The notes beneath the pieces were generated by a model, which was not told where the DNA came from, made no database searches, and saw nothing but the letters and a program-made list of their open reading frames with translations. Below, piece after piece: positions 11,291 to 23,252 of a stretch of DNA of 64,000 nucleotides; position 1 is the stretch's first letter, and the number at the start of each line of letters is the position of its first letter. The translations under genes were made by a program, and so were the position numbers. This DNA comes from Nymphalis io (Eukaryota; Arthropoda; Insecta; Lepidoptera; Nymphalidae), in assembly GCF_905147045.1 (NCBI RefSeq), contig NC_065905.1, positions 248,001-312,000 of the forward strand. The letters run 5' to 3'.

Positions 11291-12281
11291 TATATATCCG
11301 AAGTAAATTAAACAACACTTATTAATAACATCACAAAGAAGAGACTTATATAAATAGATTTTGATTAGAATATTATACAGCCTATATTAAATACGCTGTA
11401 TATATTGAGAGCTCGCCTGTGTATTATTATTATTTTTATTAAATATGTTTGATGAGCTTAAGCATGTTTTCCAAGACAGTGTCGGTAGATTGTAGAGTAT
11501 TCAAATAATCTCACAAGGATTATGGGTGCCAAGAGTAGAAATATATATTAATACTTTTGTTAGAATAAACACAATAAAATAAGGTTTATATATTATATCA
11601 ATAAATAATTTATAATTGTACACGATTTTTATTTGGAAAAAATAAATATAAAAAATCCCGCTGTTTCATTCGTTTTGTTCTTCTGTTAACCATCAATAAG
11701 ATAGTAATGCTGGTAGATAGTTGCTGGTGGTGAAACTCGAATAAAGATTTTTTAAACTAAATTTGTATTATACAGATATTTGTAAATTGAAGAGTGATAA
11801 ATAAATAAATAAACTGGAATTCTGCTCATACTACGTCAAACATCCAATGTCAATGAACTGCTAAGCGTAGGAGGAAAGTATAATTATAATCATTTGAGAT
11901 ATATTTCAAAGAAATACCTTTTAAATCTGAAAGCTGGGCGCCCATGTAAGTGAGGTGAACGGACTTTTTATCAAACAAAAAATTTTAATCCTGCAACTCC
12001 CTTTACACTATACAGAATCAACTTTAGGAAATAATCAACACAGGTCAGTTAATTCCTTTACGTTTTCAGTTTTCACTGCGAAAAATGATATGACTATCGG
12101 AACTCAGATTTGCATCAATTCTGACTCATGAAACTGAAGGATGAGAAATTCTTCAATTCGAGTAGATGAGTAAAATTTAAGAAAATATATTAACACATTT
12201 CATTGCGATACGATATGAAAATAAATCATAATATAAATTTCTAGCTAGAACTAGTTGGACTTACATATAAAAACAGTTTGT

Positions 12282-12915
12282 GGCAAGTGGGCCACCTGAT
12301 GATAACTGTTCAACATCACCCATACATATTGGCATTGTAAGAAATATTAATACGCGTCCAATACAACAATGTGTTGAGGGCGGTGTTGAGGAAACCTCGA
12401 CACTGTAGTGCGTCGGCAATGTTCGCTGATGCTCGCGTGGACGATTTTTTCTCTATAATACGCAAGCGTGTCGCCTCCATTATGAGCAGAACTTCGAAAA
12501 GTACCAACACCCTCCTCAGCACATTGGCTTGTAAATTGGACAGTCACTTCTGGGAACACTGGAATGGTGTACATGTGAAGCGGGTCTAATTCTAGGATTA
12601 AGTACTAACATAGTTTAAGCATTCGTTACTAATCTATTTAATTTTAATTATTTATTTTAATTTAATATGGATTGTTTAATCTGAAATAAAGTATTATTAT
12701 TATTATTAACCATCCCTTACATCGCCAATGCGCCACTTATCTTAGAAACTATATAATGTTATGTCCCTTGTGCTTGTATGTAACTTACATTGGCCTAATC
12801 CCTTATCTCACTCATTTCAAACCGGTTCGCAAGAATTCTAAGTATTGCGGCTTGGCGGTAGTGATGAGTGGGTGGTACCTACGAAGACGGGCTTGCACAA
12901 AACCCTACCACCAAA
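12282..12915 (-). repeat. Family B repeat interrupted by LINE, second copy
   Basis: Counterpart of 4676-5309. It differs by a substitution near 12893 ('gggcttgcac' against 'gggctagcac'). In copy 2 this base matches the usual family-B sequence, so copy 1 carries the newer change. Confidence 0.8.
12351..12709 (+). mobile_element. LINE 3' end, second copy
   Basis: Counterpart of 4745-5103, with the same C-terminal relic frame (12371-12589). One silent A/T difference is visible near 12530 in the 'ttggcttgtaaattgg' block. Confidence 0.7.
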
Positions 12916-13380
12916 AAAGTTCTTATTTTATGTTGTAATGAAGCTGTTTGTTTTCAAAATAAATAAATATAAAAAAATAGATTTAATTTTGCGAAGTAAA
13001 TAACTAGCTAAAACGTATATACTTCATATATCTGCGAGCAAATATAATTTATCACAAAACGGAAATTCGAGCACAAACGTAAAATAGCTGACTTAAGATA
13101 ATAAATATTTTACTCACAATATTATTTTAGCTTATAATTTAACAATGCAATTTCTGTGCAACAAACATTTGTAGCGAAAATTTTAATGGCCACAGGCAAA
13201 GATTAGAATAGCTGTCTACCGTAAGTTTTGTAAACTGTATAATGTATATATTATATTAAGTAAACTGAATTCGCAAGAGCTAAACCGAGATATTTTAAAA
13301 ACACAAATGCAAACAATTTGTACATTTTAAATATATATATATATATATACCACCCGACGGTAAGTGCTTACTACTAATTA

Positions 13381-13468
13381 TTGGGAAGTAAAGCCGTTGG
13401 TCCTGCGCCTGAACTCTTTCCGAACATGTCGTCTCAGATTGCCGTTACATCGGTTTAACAGAGTGATT
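13381..13468 (+). repeat. SINE-2 internal fragment, second copy
   Basis: Counterpart of 5775-5862. Confidence 0.7.
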
Positions 13469-13838
13469 GAATACTAGTATTATTGACCACGCAGTGGTGC
13501 AAAATATAATAATTGTTACCGGACGTGTTAAGATTATTAACTGACTGAAAATGATTAGAATCTAAATATTCTTCAAAGAACGCATGATAAGACCCTTTTA
13601 ATTGATTATTACGTCCTAATCTGTAATCCAACTTAAGAAATCTCACGAGAGTAATATCCCGTGATACATCCAGAAACGGAGCATCAGGCTTAAAAGGTAA
13701 AGCGTACATATTTCCCATTTTCATCGTAAGTGAATTTTTTTTAATAAATATTTTCGCAAAGCACCTCTTAATCCGGCCTGAGGGATATTTGTTCAGGTAA
13801 CGACTCAAATTCCCAAAATCTTCGTAAATCATTGTCAT
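13455..13838 (-). pseudogene. BEL/Pao pol relic, second copy
   Basis: Identical 127-codon frame to 5849-6232, carrying the same pre-RT blocks. Confidence 0.7.
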
Positions 13839-14211
13839 CGAATAACGAGCTGAGCAAATGAAAGATTACCCAATAATAAATACACTAAAATGCTATTCAT
13901 TGCTATAAATTGATGAACCCGGTTCACCAGGGGTAATATTACCACGTAAAATTTCGTATATTTATTTGTAAAAGCACACTTACGACATACGTATAAAACA
14001 TTTACTAATGAACTTATAAAACGATAATAATATATCTAATATGCACTTCGATTACAAGCGTTCATATCACTTCTAGATTCATAAATTAAAAGTAATAAGC
14101 CGACAGTAAATTTATAATTTTTTTAAAATTAAATTATAAAATATTAATGTCATTGTTGTAATAAAAATCATTAAAAATCATTGAGAGATATCGTAATTGA
14201 AATTATTAAAA

Positions 14212-14436
14212 TTAATCATGCATTTTATAATAATTAAATATCTTTTTTCTCGTATATATATCTGCCCCTAATATCATGTCGACTGGCTGAGGTGTATGAA
14301 AATCGGGGTCTGCTAACATAATACTTAAGTAGCGAGTATTGAATGAAGTACTAAAACAAATTCCCAAAAAAAAAAAACTAGATAATTTTGTTTCCAAAGA
14401 TTGTGTTGTCTTACGATAATAAATAAATTGAAACAA
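14212..14436 (-). pseudogene. BEL/Pao protease relic, second copy
   Basis: Identical 74-codon frame to 6606-6830. One substitution distinguishes the flanking T/A run at about 14125. Confidence 0.6.
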
Positions 14437-15211
14437 AAATTAATAATTAAATTTGTAGTATAAATTCTGATAAGAAATTAATTATAAGTTTATTCTAGTT
14501 CGGAATATATTATTACTTATATATATGTGTATTTGTATGTATATATAGATAAATCGCGTTATGAAATCGCGGAATATAATCAGTCAATTCATTCAGTTTC
14601 AATTAAAGAGAAAATTTCTCTTTGTATTCATATATAGCGCTTGTTCACTTTGTGTGCCGTTTTAAACGTTTCGTTAACGAACTCCAGGACAGGTTTTGTG
14701 GAGAAAATAAAACGGTTGCATGTTAAGAGTAAAATGTATTATGCGACCGACAAAGCGATATCTTAACGCATGTCGGAAACGGCGCTCTCGTGCGGGACAC
14801 GAGTTTTGATATCGCGATGATATTTTTAATGTTTATTTCATAGAGAAAAAAATCTTTATTATCTATATTATATTTACTTTTGTAATTAAATTAATTTTTT
14901 AAACGTATTAATGGTATTTTATAAATAATTTTAATTTTATTATTATTGTTTATTATTTCAATAGTTTATCAGTGAACTTAGTGCCTGAAGTGATTGATAT
15001 AATTTATAGTGACCTAAATGTGTTGAACGAAAAATATTTTATACATGTCTTCCGTACATTTTTTTTTGATTCTAAAATTCCTAGATTAAACAAAACTATT
15101 TAACTCAATGAGAACTTTTTATATAATTAACTATCCTGGCAACTCTTTGTTTGTTTGCGGTTTTTCCTTTTGGTGTAAGTTTATGTGATGGGAACCAGAA
15201 GGATTTAGACT

Positions 15212-15724
15212 AAGTACTTACTGGAGGCCTTGGACCGGTTGCAGCGACGTGCAGTCCGTATTATTGGCGACGTAAAGGTCACAAGCATCCTCGAGCCTTT
15301 ACAATTGCGTCGAAAGATAGCAACGCTGAGCGCCTTCTATCGACTGTATCACGGCGAGTGCTCTGAGGAATTATTCTCTCTAATTCCTGCTTCTCTCTTC
15401 CTTCATAAGTCTACGCGTGCTGGCTCCCGATGTCACCACCTAACTGTGACATCAATTCCATCGCGCACAAAGAAATTTGGCAACTCTATACTTTGTCGCA
15501 CTTCCAAAAAATGGGATTCCTTACCAACTCACGTGTTCCCCACCTCTTACAACCCGGGTTCCTTCAAACGAGGCGTGAAGAGGCATCTTGCGGGCCGGCA
15601 AGGTGGGGACGGCTAGTACAGAACATTCTTCCCGACTGTACTGGCCGTCGTCGCGTTTGGACTCTACTACCACTTACCATCAGGTGGAGTAGAGTCATTT
15701 GCCATCCCGGCGCATATAAAAAAA
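15212..15724 (+). mobile_element. Jockey-superfamily LINE 3' fragment, second copy
   Basis: Counterpart of 7606-8118. The 128-codon C-terminal frame (15230-15616) is identical. Confidence 0.85.
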
Positions 15725-16652
15725 AGACTATTACAAAAACATGTTACAGGTTTTCATAGTTTTATAGCTACATATATTTTATAGTTTTTCAACTTACAAG
15801 AAAAATAAGTTTTTGTGGATTGCCTCAATTTCATCCATCATTCCACAGTAGATACTGATACACTGACTGATCATAGTATAATTTGATTATATAAACAAAA
15901 GGTAATAGCAATTAAGACGGTAGCTATTTGTAAATGGCTGGCCATAGCTACATATTAACTAAATTCTCCAATATACCCAGTTGAAAATGTATAAACTATA
16001 CTACGTGCTATATGAAATGCTACATGTAGAAAATTGTTACTGCATTTGATATTTCATATGTAACAAGAAATTTCAAAGTAACACGTTCATACTCATAGCT
16101 CTTTCACAAAGCGAGTGAATTTCAATATCTCTCTCAGTACTGGATATATCAAGGATTGAGATACAAATATACGACGTCCTATTGTGCGCTGTTTCGTTTG
16201 CTGGATTTGGGGACAAAGTTTATTGACAGTTTTATTTAAAGCATTTCATTTCTTGAAATAGAAATTGAAACGTCTGCAACCGAGCTCATATTTCAGATGA
16301 ACTATAACCTATGGGGTTCGTATGTATATGTAGTATTGTCAAGGTGCTTATATTATTATAAGTAAAAAGTTTTTGATATAAATGATAATAGATTTTTGTT
16401 ACGTGATAAGGCGGTAGTAGTCAGTTAAATCGTGCTATAGTTTGTCACCTTTGAATTACATAGAAGAGCTGATTATTGTTATATGTTTGTATTATTCAAG
16501 CAAAATTAAAGTGTTCGTCTGAAAGTATTGGTTTCATTGTGACATAGTATTAAAAGTAACGTGCTTGGGAAGTGGAGTTGATAAATATTATCCATGATAA
16601 TTACAGCTCCATTTATAGGTTTAATTATTAACAAATATATCTCTTAATATTA

Positions 16653-16970
16653 TTGATCCATATTTTAGTTGAGGAATTCAACATGTTTCCTTTAATGGGA
16701 TGGTTCAGACTCAGGTCTGTGATAAAAACGGGCATTCCACAGGGCCTATTTGTTGGTTCTGGTCTATTTCTAGTATACAAAAATTATGTCCTATTCTGTG
16801 CGAACGGGATTTGTGACATTTTAATGTTTGCTGATGAACACATTTTATTTGATTACTTTTTAGAGTTGCCAGAAGAAAACACTAATTATGTTGATGTGAA
16901 CAAATCAATAATGTTAATACAGAATCGCTTTACAAAAAAATACATGTGTTTACGTTGCCAAAAATACTAA
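16653..16970 (+). pseudogene. Decayed RT core, second copy
   Basis: Identical frame to 9047-9364, including the FADE in place of FADD. The loss therefore predates the tandem duplication. Confidence 0.55.
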
Positions 16971-17362
16971 ATTAATATAAAAACTTTAGTGGGTTTTATC
17001 TCAGCAGTATCTACATTTCAAAGTAGTTATAAATTTAATTTCCTTTATCTTATAAAATGATGATTTAATAAATGCTTTTGATTTAGATTTTAGATGTAAA
17101 ACCTTTTGCGTCAGGAACTCTTTACTCGTATCTATATACAAATTCCACTCAAATGAATGTTGATCTCGTCACGCCCCAATATAAAATATTCACTTTTAAA
17201 TCATAGGTTGTGTTAGTAACAATAAATTGAGCCAGAAATTATCTTCAAATCAGACAATCAGTCATCACTTTTTACATTGATCTTAATAGGGCCTGTTAAT
17301 CAACATAAAGTGAGATATGATTTTTTTGATTGCTATAAAGCGGAATGTTCATTCTGGGTGTA

Positions 17363-17556
17363 CTTTTTTTTTCTCGCAGGAAAAACGCATTTACACATTT
17401 GCCCGCATTAAATGGGGAGGCGGGTATGTGGGACTCGCCAGCACCTACCGCATTCAGTGTACCAGAATACTCACTATAACCAGTGGTACCCTCACCGTCT
17501 CCTTCGGGGGCGTCATGGGATCGCTTGTGCAAACTACCGCGACGTACAGATATTGT
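17363..17556 (-). repeat. Family F LINE-like 3' end, second copy
   Basis: Counterpart of 9757-9950. Confidence 0.6.
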
Positions 17557-18251
17557 GGATGCAATGAGCATACATTAGACGGAAATACTGCTAAACATTA
17601 CTTTCGTTGCCTAAAAATGTTACACACAATGTTTACTCACATTTAAAGACACGTTACTTTAGTGAAAATATAATAGTATTTTATGAAAAAATAAAAAAAA
17701 AAATATTTTATACAAATTATAAATAACTATACATAAAAATTCGCGAATAAATCTAAAGTATATGACTTTTTGTTCGCATGTAAAAGTAATAAAAGAATTG
17801 ATGAGTGCGATGTATCAATGTCATGTTTTTTCATATTTCTCGCAATGATAACTCTTTCGACATTTAATCAAGTCAAATGTGAACTGTTCTTTGTTACTAT
17901 TTGCTTACGCGTCATGTTTGATTATTCTACAATTTTTCTTTTATGATCCACCTTTGTTATTTGGACTTAATTTTAATTTATCAATGACGGATTTTGCTTA
18001 GGGCTTAAGAATAACTACCGTATGCGTTTATGGGCTTCGACCAATAGAAGACACTATTTTAATCATCTTACTCTGGTGAATATTTAAATTTAGAAATTAA
18101 GCTTTGAAAGTAACGTTATAAAGATTAAGTAGCTATATTAAATTCATATAAATTAAATATTGATACGCCACCAAATTGATGTTGAGACAATCGGCAAAAG
18201 TATTAATCCGTATCATGTAAATGCAGGAGAACTCAATGAGATAAAATTACA

Positions 18252-18321
18252 ATTACAGCCCGTGAATGTCCCACTCCTGGGCTAAGGCTTCCTCTCCCTT
18301 TTTGAGGAGAAGGTTTGGAGT
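18252..18321 (-). repeat. SINE-1 3' fragment, second copy
   Basis: Counterpart of 10646-10715. Confidence 0.8.
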
Positions 18322-18793
18322 TTAAAGTAACTCAAGCAATTTATATTGTGACACATTCTCATGATATTATGCTTTAGATTTACCACTTCACAATTAACAT
18401 CCCAACTTTTGATGTCCATTATGCGCTCATTTATATACATATGTCCTACGGACCGATAGTATATTTAATACAATATAGAACATGAACGTACTCCTTTGAG
18501 TATATATTTCTTAACGATTGAAAATTATATCGCATTTAATATTTGCTCGTGAATTCAGTCCTCGAGTATAAAATATGAATGAGGAATGAGCATTCATATT
18601 TGGAATATGCGGAAGAATTGCATAATTGTGACCCATTCAAATGCCGCAAATCGCTAGCAGAATATACATACATATATCCGCTGAGCCGTCGCTTGTAAAA
18701 CGATGAGATATATAACAGCTGAGTGGATTTAGTACAGGAATAATAAATGAATATTATGAGTTCAAATTCGTTCTTATTATGTCCCTTGTGTAA

Positions 18794-19063
18794 TGAGATG
18801 GCCCAGTGATTAGAACGCGTGAATCTTAACCGATGATCGTGGGTACAAAACCAGGCAAGTGTATTTAATTCACCTCGTGCTTGAAGGATAATTAAAACAT
18901 CGTGAAGAAACCTGCATTTGCCTAATTTCACTGAAATTCTGCCACTTGTGTATTCCACCAACCCGCATTGGAGCAGCTTGGTTGAATAAGCTTCAAACCT
19001 TCTCCTCAAAAAAGGAGAGGAGGCCTGAGCCCAGCTGTGGGATATTCATAGACTGTTACTACT
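18794..19063 (+). mobile_element. SINE-1, diverged full-length copy
   Basis: A box 'tggcccagtga' is present with one change, and the B-box region is damaged ('gggtacaaaacca'). The body then reads 'cctcgtgcttgaagg', 'aacatcgtgaagaaacctgca', 'ccacttgtgtattccacc' and a 3' 'cccagctgtgggatattcat'. A deletion has removed part of the segment after the B box. The minus frame 18536-19009 is a shadow of this SINE. Confidence 0.85.
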
Positions 19064-19545
19064 AAATTGGAAATTCTGAAAACATTTTCTTTTATTAATA
19101 TATTACAGTTAAAACTATATCTCGGTCAAAACTAATGTTGAAAACAATATTTTTTGCACATTTTTTATCATATAGCTCCCTGCCTTTTCAATCGTTAATT
19201 TTATTTTTCATGATTCTGTTATATTTTTTGAACATCAACTAAATCACAATAATTACCTTACTCATTAATACTCGGTTTGTATTAAAGCTGAAGAATCAAT
19301 CGACAACAATGGATGCAGTAAGAAATTTAAAAAATAATTTTCTCCTTTGATATGCTCAGAAGGAATTTTAAAATAACACTAGAAATGCAATTAACTAATT
19401 TTATTTATTATATCTTTTAAGCTACAATTAGCTAACGACCTTTCCAACCAAAGGATGACGATCTAATGGCTTACGGTCAACTGTCAAGTCGTCTCATCGA
19501 ATATATATTACATATATGTTTAATATTACAGTATGAATTTAGTTG
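19064..19545. other. AT-rich non-coding stretch
   Basis: No gene or repeat recognised. Confidence 0.5.
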
Positions 19546-19932
19546 ACTGCCACGTTGGTCTAGTGGCTTGATATAAGGCTGCAGACCTGGAAGTTCCTGG
19601 GTTCAATTCCCAGGTCGGGCCAATAAAAAGTTATATTGTTTTTCTATCAGAAATAGCATAGCATAGCAATTCTCAGTAGCAGCCTGGAGTCTGGAAGTTG
19701 GAAGTGTGTACACTCCCGTGCCTTGGAAAGCACGTAAAACCGTTGGTCCTGCGCCTAAACTTTTCCGGTCGTGTCGGATTGCCGTCCCATTGGATTATGA
19801 GAGTTAGGATATAGATAGTGTACCTGTGTTTCCGCACACACTTGTGCACTATAATATCTCCTGCGCAGTTAGCTAATCTCTCTTGAGATTGGCCGCCGTG
19901 GCCGAAATCGGCTTGGAGGACATTATTATTAT
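19546..19932 (+). mobile_element. SINE-2 (tRNA-derived), full length
   Basis: The tRNA-like head holds an A box (tggtctagtgg) and a B box (gggttcaattccc). The body reads 'cgggccaataaaaagtta', 'agcagcctggagtctggaagtt', 'ggtcctgcgcc', 'tcgtgtcggattgccgtcc', 'cttgtgcactataatatctcctg' and 'ggccgccgtggccgaaatcgg'. Related copies lie at 22906-23252, 37177-37566, 43325-43465 and 5775-5862. It is not a functional tRNA gene because the acceptor end runs straight into the SINE body. The minus frame 19673-19966 is a shadow. Confidence 0.85.
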
Positions 19933-20490
19933 GAAGGTAAATAAATATACAAACAATACGAATCATCGTAACAATTTTATGACATTGCTGGCAAGCTCTT
20001 TGCCATTCCGTTAAGATTACTATCTACTAGAGAATCCTTGTTCTTAGATACACTGTGTATACCCAGACACACATAAAGAAATAAAACATATATTTGGAAA
20101 TATAAATCAACCAAATAAATGTTTTTATTGATAAATTACTTTTACATTAGTCTTTGCTTAAAAGGTTATTTTGACTGATAAAGTATTGAAACTGTAACAT
20201 ACCTACAAATAATTTTATTGCCTACAAAAATATTACACCAAAAAGCTCATGAAATAATAATAATATATTTTATTTATTTCATGTGATGTTGCTTTAGGAT
20301 AGTGTTGGCGGAGGAAATATTTTATAAGCACAAATAAATAAACAACAACAGCTGTATTTTGACTATCAATGAGAAATAACGTCAGACATATTCAATGATT
20401 TTGATATTGGTTTCAATTGGGAAGTAATTCATAAATTAAAAACTAAAGTAAACTTTACTTAAGTAATTTCTTATAAGTTTTATTTTATAA
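19933..20490. other. AT-rich non-coding stretch
   Basis: Nothing recognised. Confidence 0.5.
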
Positions 20491-20716
20491 TAATATCCTG
20501 GGATATTATTCAGACACAGCCATCTGATCCCAAACTAAGCAGAGCTTGTACTATGGAAACCAGACAACTGATATAATAGATATACTTTAAAAATTACACC
20601 AGGACTCAGGACAAATGGACTTGTTCATGCACACAAATCTCTGTCTTAGGTGGGAATCGAACCCACAACCTTCGGCGTGAAAGGCAAGTATCTACCAACC
20701 ACACTAACCGGCCCGG
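20491..20716 (-). mobile_element. SINE-3, reverse copy
   Basis: Reverse complement of the SINE-3 body and head. It carries 'tcctgggatattatt', 'ccatctgatcccaaac', 'gtactatggaaaccagacaact', the B-box complement 'gggaatcgaaccc' and 'ccttcggcgtgaaaggca'. It is shorter than 1339-1605 because of a deletion in the middle. Confidence 0.8.
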
Positions 20717-22104
20717 CCGTATTTTGGGATATGTCATATTAAAGGATTATATTAAACGTACACCACTGTTACCACTGCCACTGTTTCGGAATGTATACTG
20801 AATAGAAAAGAATAGATTCAGTGGCCCTTAACATCCAAATATACTTTTATATACATAATTGACATACATACGTTTATATAAATATTATACTAAGCAATGC
20901 TAGCAAAACCATGCTGGGTTTGTACAGTATGTATATAATTATATATGTATATACTGAGTGGCGATCGTCTGTACAATATATAAGTGGATGCGCTGCAGCG
21001 CTATCCCTACTCATTTCAATAAAATAAATAAACCTACTCAATGACTAAAATAGATACATGTGAAAATTTTAATGACGATTGCTCAACAGCTTCGAAGTCT
21101 ATTAGCTCAAACAGATATAACCAACTTCCGTTTATATGTTATAAGATTTCACCTAAAGGCTTACTATGGACATATTTTATATACTTGACCTCTTATCCGC
21201 CTTAAAGGAGAAACTGAATAAAAGTAAAAATCTAAGTTGCGTTGCAATCATATTTGCAGTCGAGTAAGACCCCGCTATATGAATACAGAAAAGTATTTTT
21301 TGCTCGAGTCTACGGCACATTTTTGCTATTATAAAGCACTAAACGAAATTATGCAATATTTAAAACTGGGTCTCTCGTGAAGTCCTTGGACTGATTTAAC
21401 TTAAGCAAGTATTTTATTTAAAAAAGTAAATTATATTTTAAATAAAATTTAAAATGTTTTAGTCCTGTAGTTCGTTAAGAACTACAGCAATCGTTTAAGC
21501 GGTGGCGTGCTTTTTTATATTTAAAAAAACATCTGACTTGAGTAATTGTAACATTCTATAGACTGTTCAAGATGCCTGTATAACTTGAAATGCATAGATT
21601 TACTGTCATATATATACGTCACAGCCAGTAAATGTCTCACGACTGCACTAAGTCACCACTCCTCTACATCAATGTATGTATGGATGGTGTGTGGATACAA
21701 ATGGCTGTCCCCATAGCAGCTAAAAAAGGTTAATTGCTTTAAGTTGATTTCAAGAAAATGAGACTTTCGTGTGTTAGCAATTAATTCTTGCTTACTAAAA
21801 CTGTTTTTATTACGTTTTATAGCATTACTAAACAACACGCCTGACAGAATTGTGCGTATCACTTAAACGTTACTCACAGAAATGTCTCAAAAAATTAACA
21901 TGAAATTTAACTCTCATCCTAAATAAATATAACCTCAAATATAATACAATACTTTGAAGTTGATGTCATGAAAAAACAAAAAAAGCTCTTCAACCTACGA
22001 CAATATAAAATGAGATCAGAAAACCGTCTATAATTATAGGGATGTTAAACAGTTAAATACAAACACGAGGCGTTGTATAACTGAAAGCGAATAAAACACA
22101 TTTT
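20717..22104. other. Non-coding stretch with a SINE-1 scrap
   Basis: Mostly featureless AT-rich DNA. At about 21618-21665 'cagccagtaaatgtctcac...' looks like a badly decayed reverse SINE-1 3' end. The frame 21653-21862 is not convincing. Confidence 0.4.
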
Positions 22105-22291
22105 ATGTTCCTGTCAATGCGGGCCGCCTTTGTTCCGATTTACTCTTCTGTGTCGCATAACATTATCGTACGTTATAAATGGAAACTTACCGCCCGTATG
22201 TACATAACAATAACGCGCTTTCCTTCTACTTCGCCTCTTTTTTACTGCCTTCGAATTATAAGGAAAACTAATATAAATTTGCCACGAATTA

Positions 22292-22650
22292 GCGTTTCTT
22301 CATTGGCCGACCCGGCGTGTTGTCGGCACCAAGTCTTCCACTGGCATCTTTATGTATGTGTTGTGTATACACGCGAGCTTCTGTGTGCGTGCGAGTTGTT
22401 CTCGAATTTTCTCGATCAGTTATATTAGTAAATAATCAAATGTGTCTTTAGTCACACGGAAATAATAAAAAAACTTGTATGTTATTTAGTTTTTCAAATA
22501 AATTTTAGTACATGCCATCCGAATATCTCATTTTTATAATTGGATGCAACCAAAACCATATATTATGTATGTACATTTTTATAGAAATATGCGTCCACTG
22601 ATTTCGGTGTCGATGCCGGAGCTGGGCCGAGTCGGCCAATGAAGAAACGC
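22292..22650. repeat. Perfect 20-bp inverted repeats with CCAAT
   Basis: Two 20-bp arms (22292-22311 and 22631-22650) are exact reverse complements. Each contains GGCCAATGAAGAAACGC when read on the minus strand, which includes a CCAAT box. Weaker complementarity continues inward (ccggc, tgtcggcacc against ggtgtcgatgccgg). The intervening region is GC-richer than its surroundings. Possible readings are a MITE-like or foldback element, or paired promoter CCAAT modules. No TSD is visible, and the plus frame 22105-22428 is not a recognisable protein. Confidence 0.6.
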
Positions 22651-22905
22651 CCAAGAACGGAATAACGTAAGTACAAATTAGGTGTTTTAAAGGTATTACA
22701 AATGTGAATTGATTTAAAAAGAAAATTTGATTTGACTCATTTACATTTAACCTAGTCGCAATGTATGGTAAGTAACAATAAGTAAAAACTAAGCTATAGT
22801 CTGTGTATTTCTTTATATAATATGTTTCTTTTACTAATGCAACATGACAATGTTTTTTATAAAATAATTAATCTCCTTTATTTTTTTTAATTAGTTTCAA
22901 TCCTA

Positions 22906-23252
22906 ATGTCCTCCGGACCGATTTCAGTCACGGTGACGATCTCGAGAGAGATTAGACAACTGCGCAGGACATATTATAGTGGTAGTAGGTACACTCTCTA
23001 TTCCCTAACACTCATAATCCGATAGGACGGCAATCCTAGACGACCGGAAAGAAATAAGGCGCAGGACCAAAGGTTTTACCTGCTTTCTGAGGCACGAGAG
23101 TGTAGACACTTCCAACTTTCAGACTTCGGGCTGCTAATGACAATTTTCGACAGTAAAACCCAATAACTTTTATTGGCCCGATCTTGGAATTTGAACCCAG
23201 GACCTCTGGGTCCGCGGCCTTACATCTAGCCACTAGATCAACGAGGCAGTTG
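22906..23252 (-). mobile_element. SINE-2, reverse full-length copy
   Basis: Reverse complement of SINE-2, from 'gtcctccggaccgatttcag' (3' end) through 'gcgcaggacca' and 'attggcccgatc' to the head 'gaacccagg...ctagatcaacgaggcag'. It is diverged in many CpG positions, so it is older than 37177-37566. Confidence 0.85.

Larger units (their letters stand above)
11039..18647. repeat. Tandem segmental duplication, copy 2
   Basis: This is a direct repeat of 3105-11038, 7,609 bp long. The internal junction reads ...aatgccgc|ttctatgattc...; the left outer flank ends 'gcgaccgt' and the right outer flank starts 'aaatcgctag'. The shared 'ccg' is offset by a mismatch, so no clean junction microhomology is visible. 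Copy 2 lacks the SINE of copy 1, and has 3 extra bases (within 'tactcctttg') and one extra substitution at about 18491-18510. Confidence 0.95.

Noticed and set aside
22105..22428. 107-codon plus frame as a protein
   Set aside because: No motif, no partner frame. It overlaps the inverted-repeat patch and looks like leader or promoter sequence at best.
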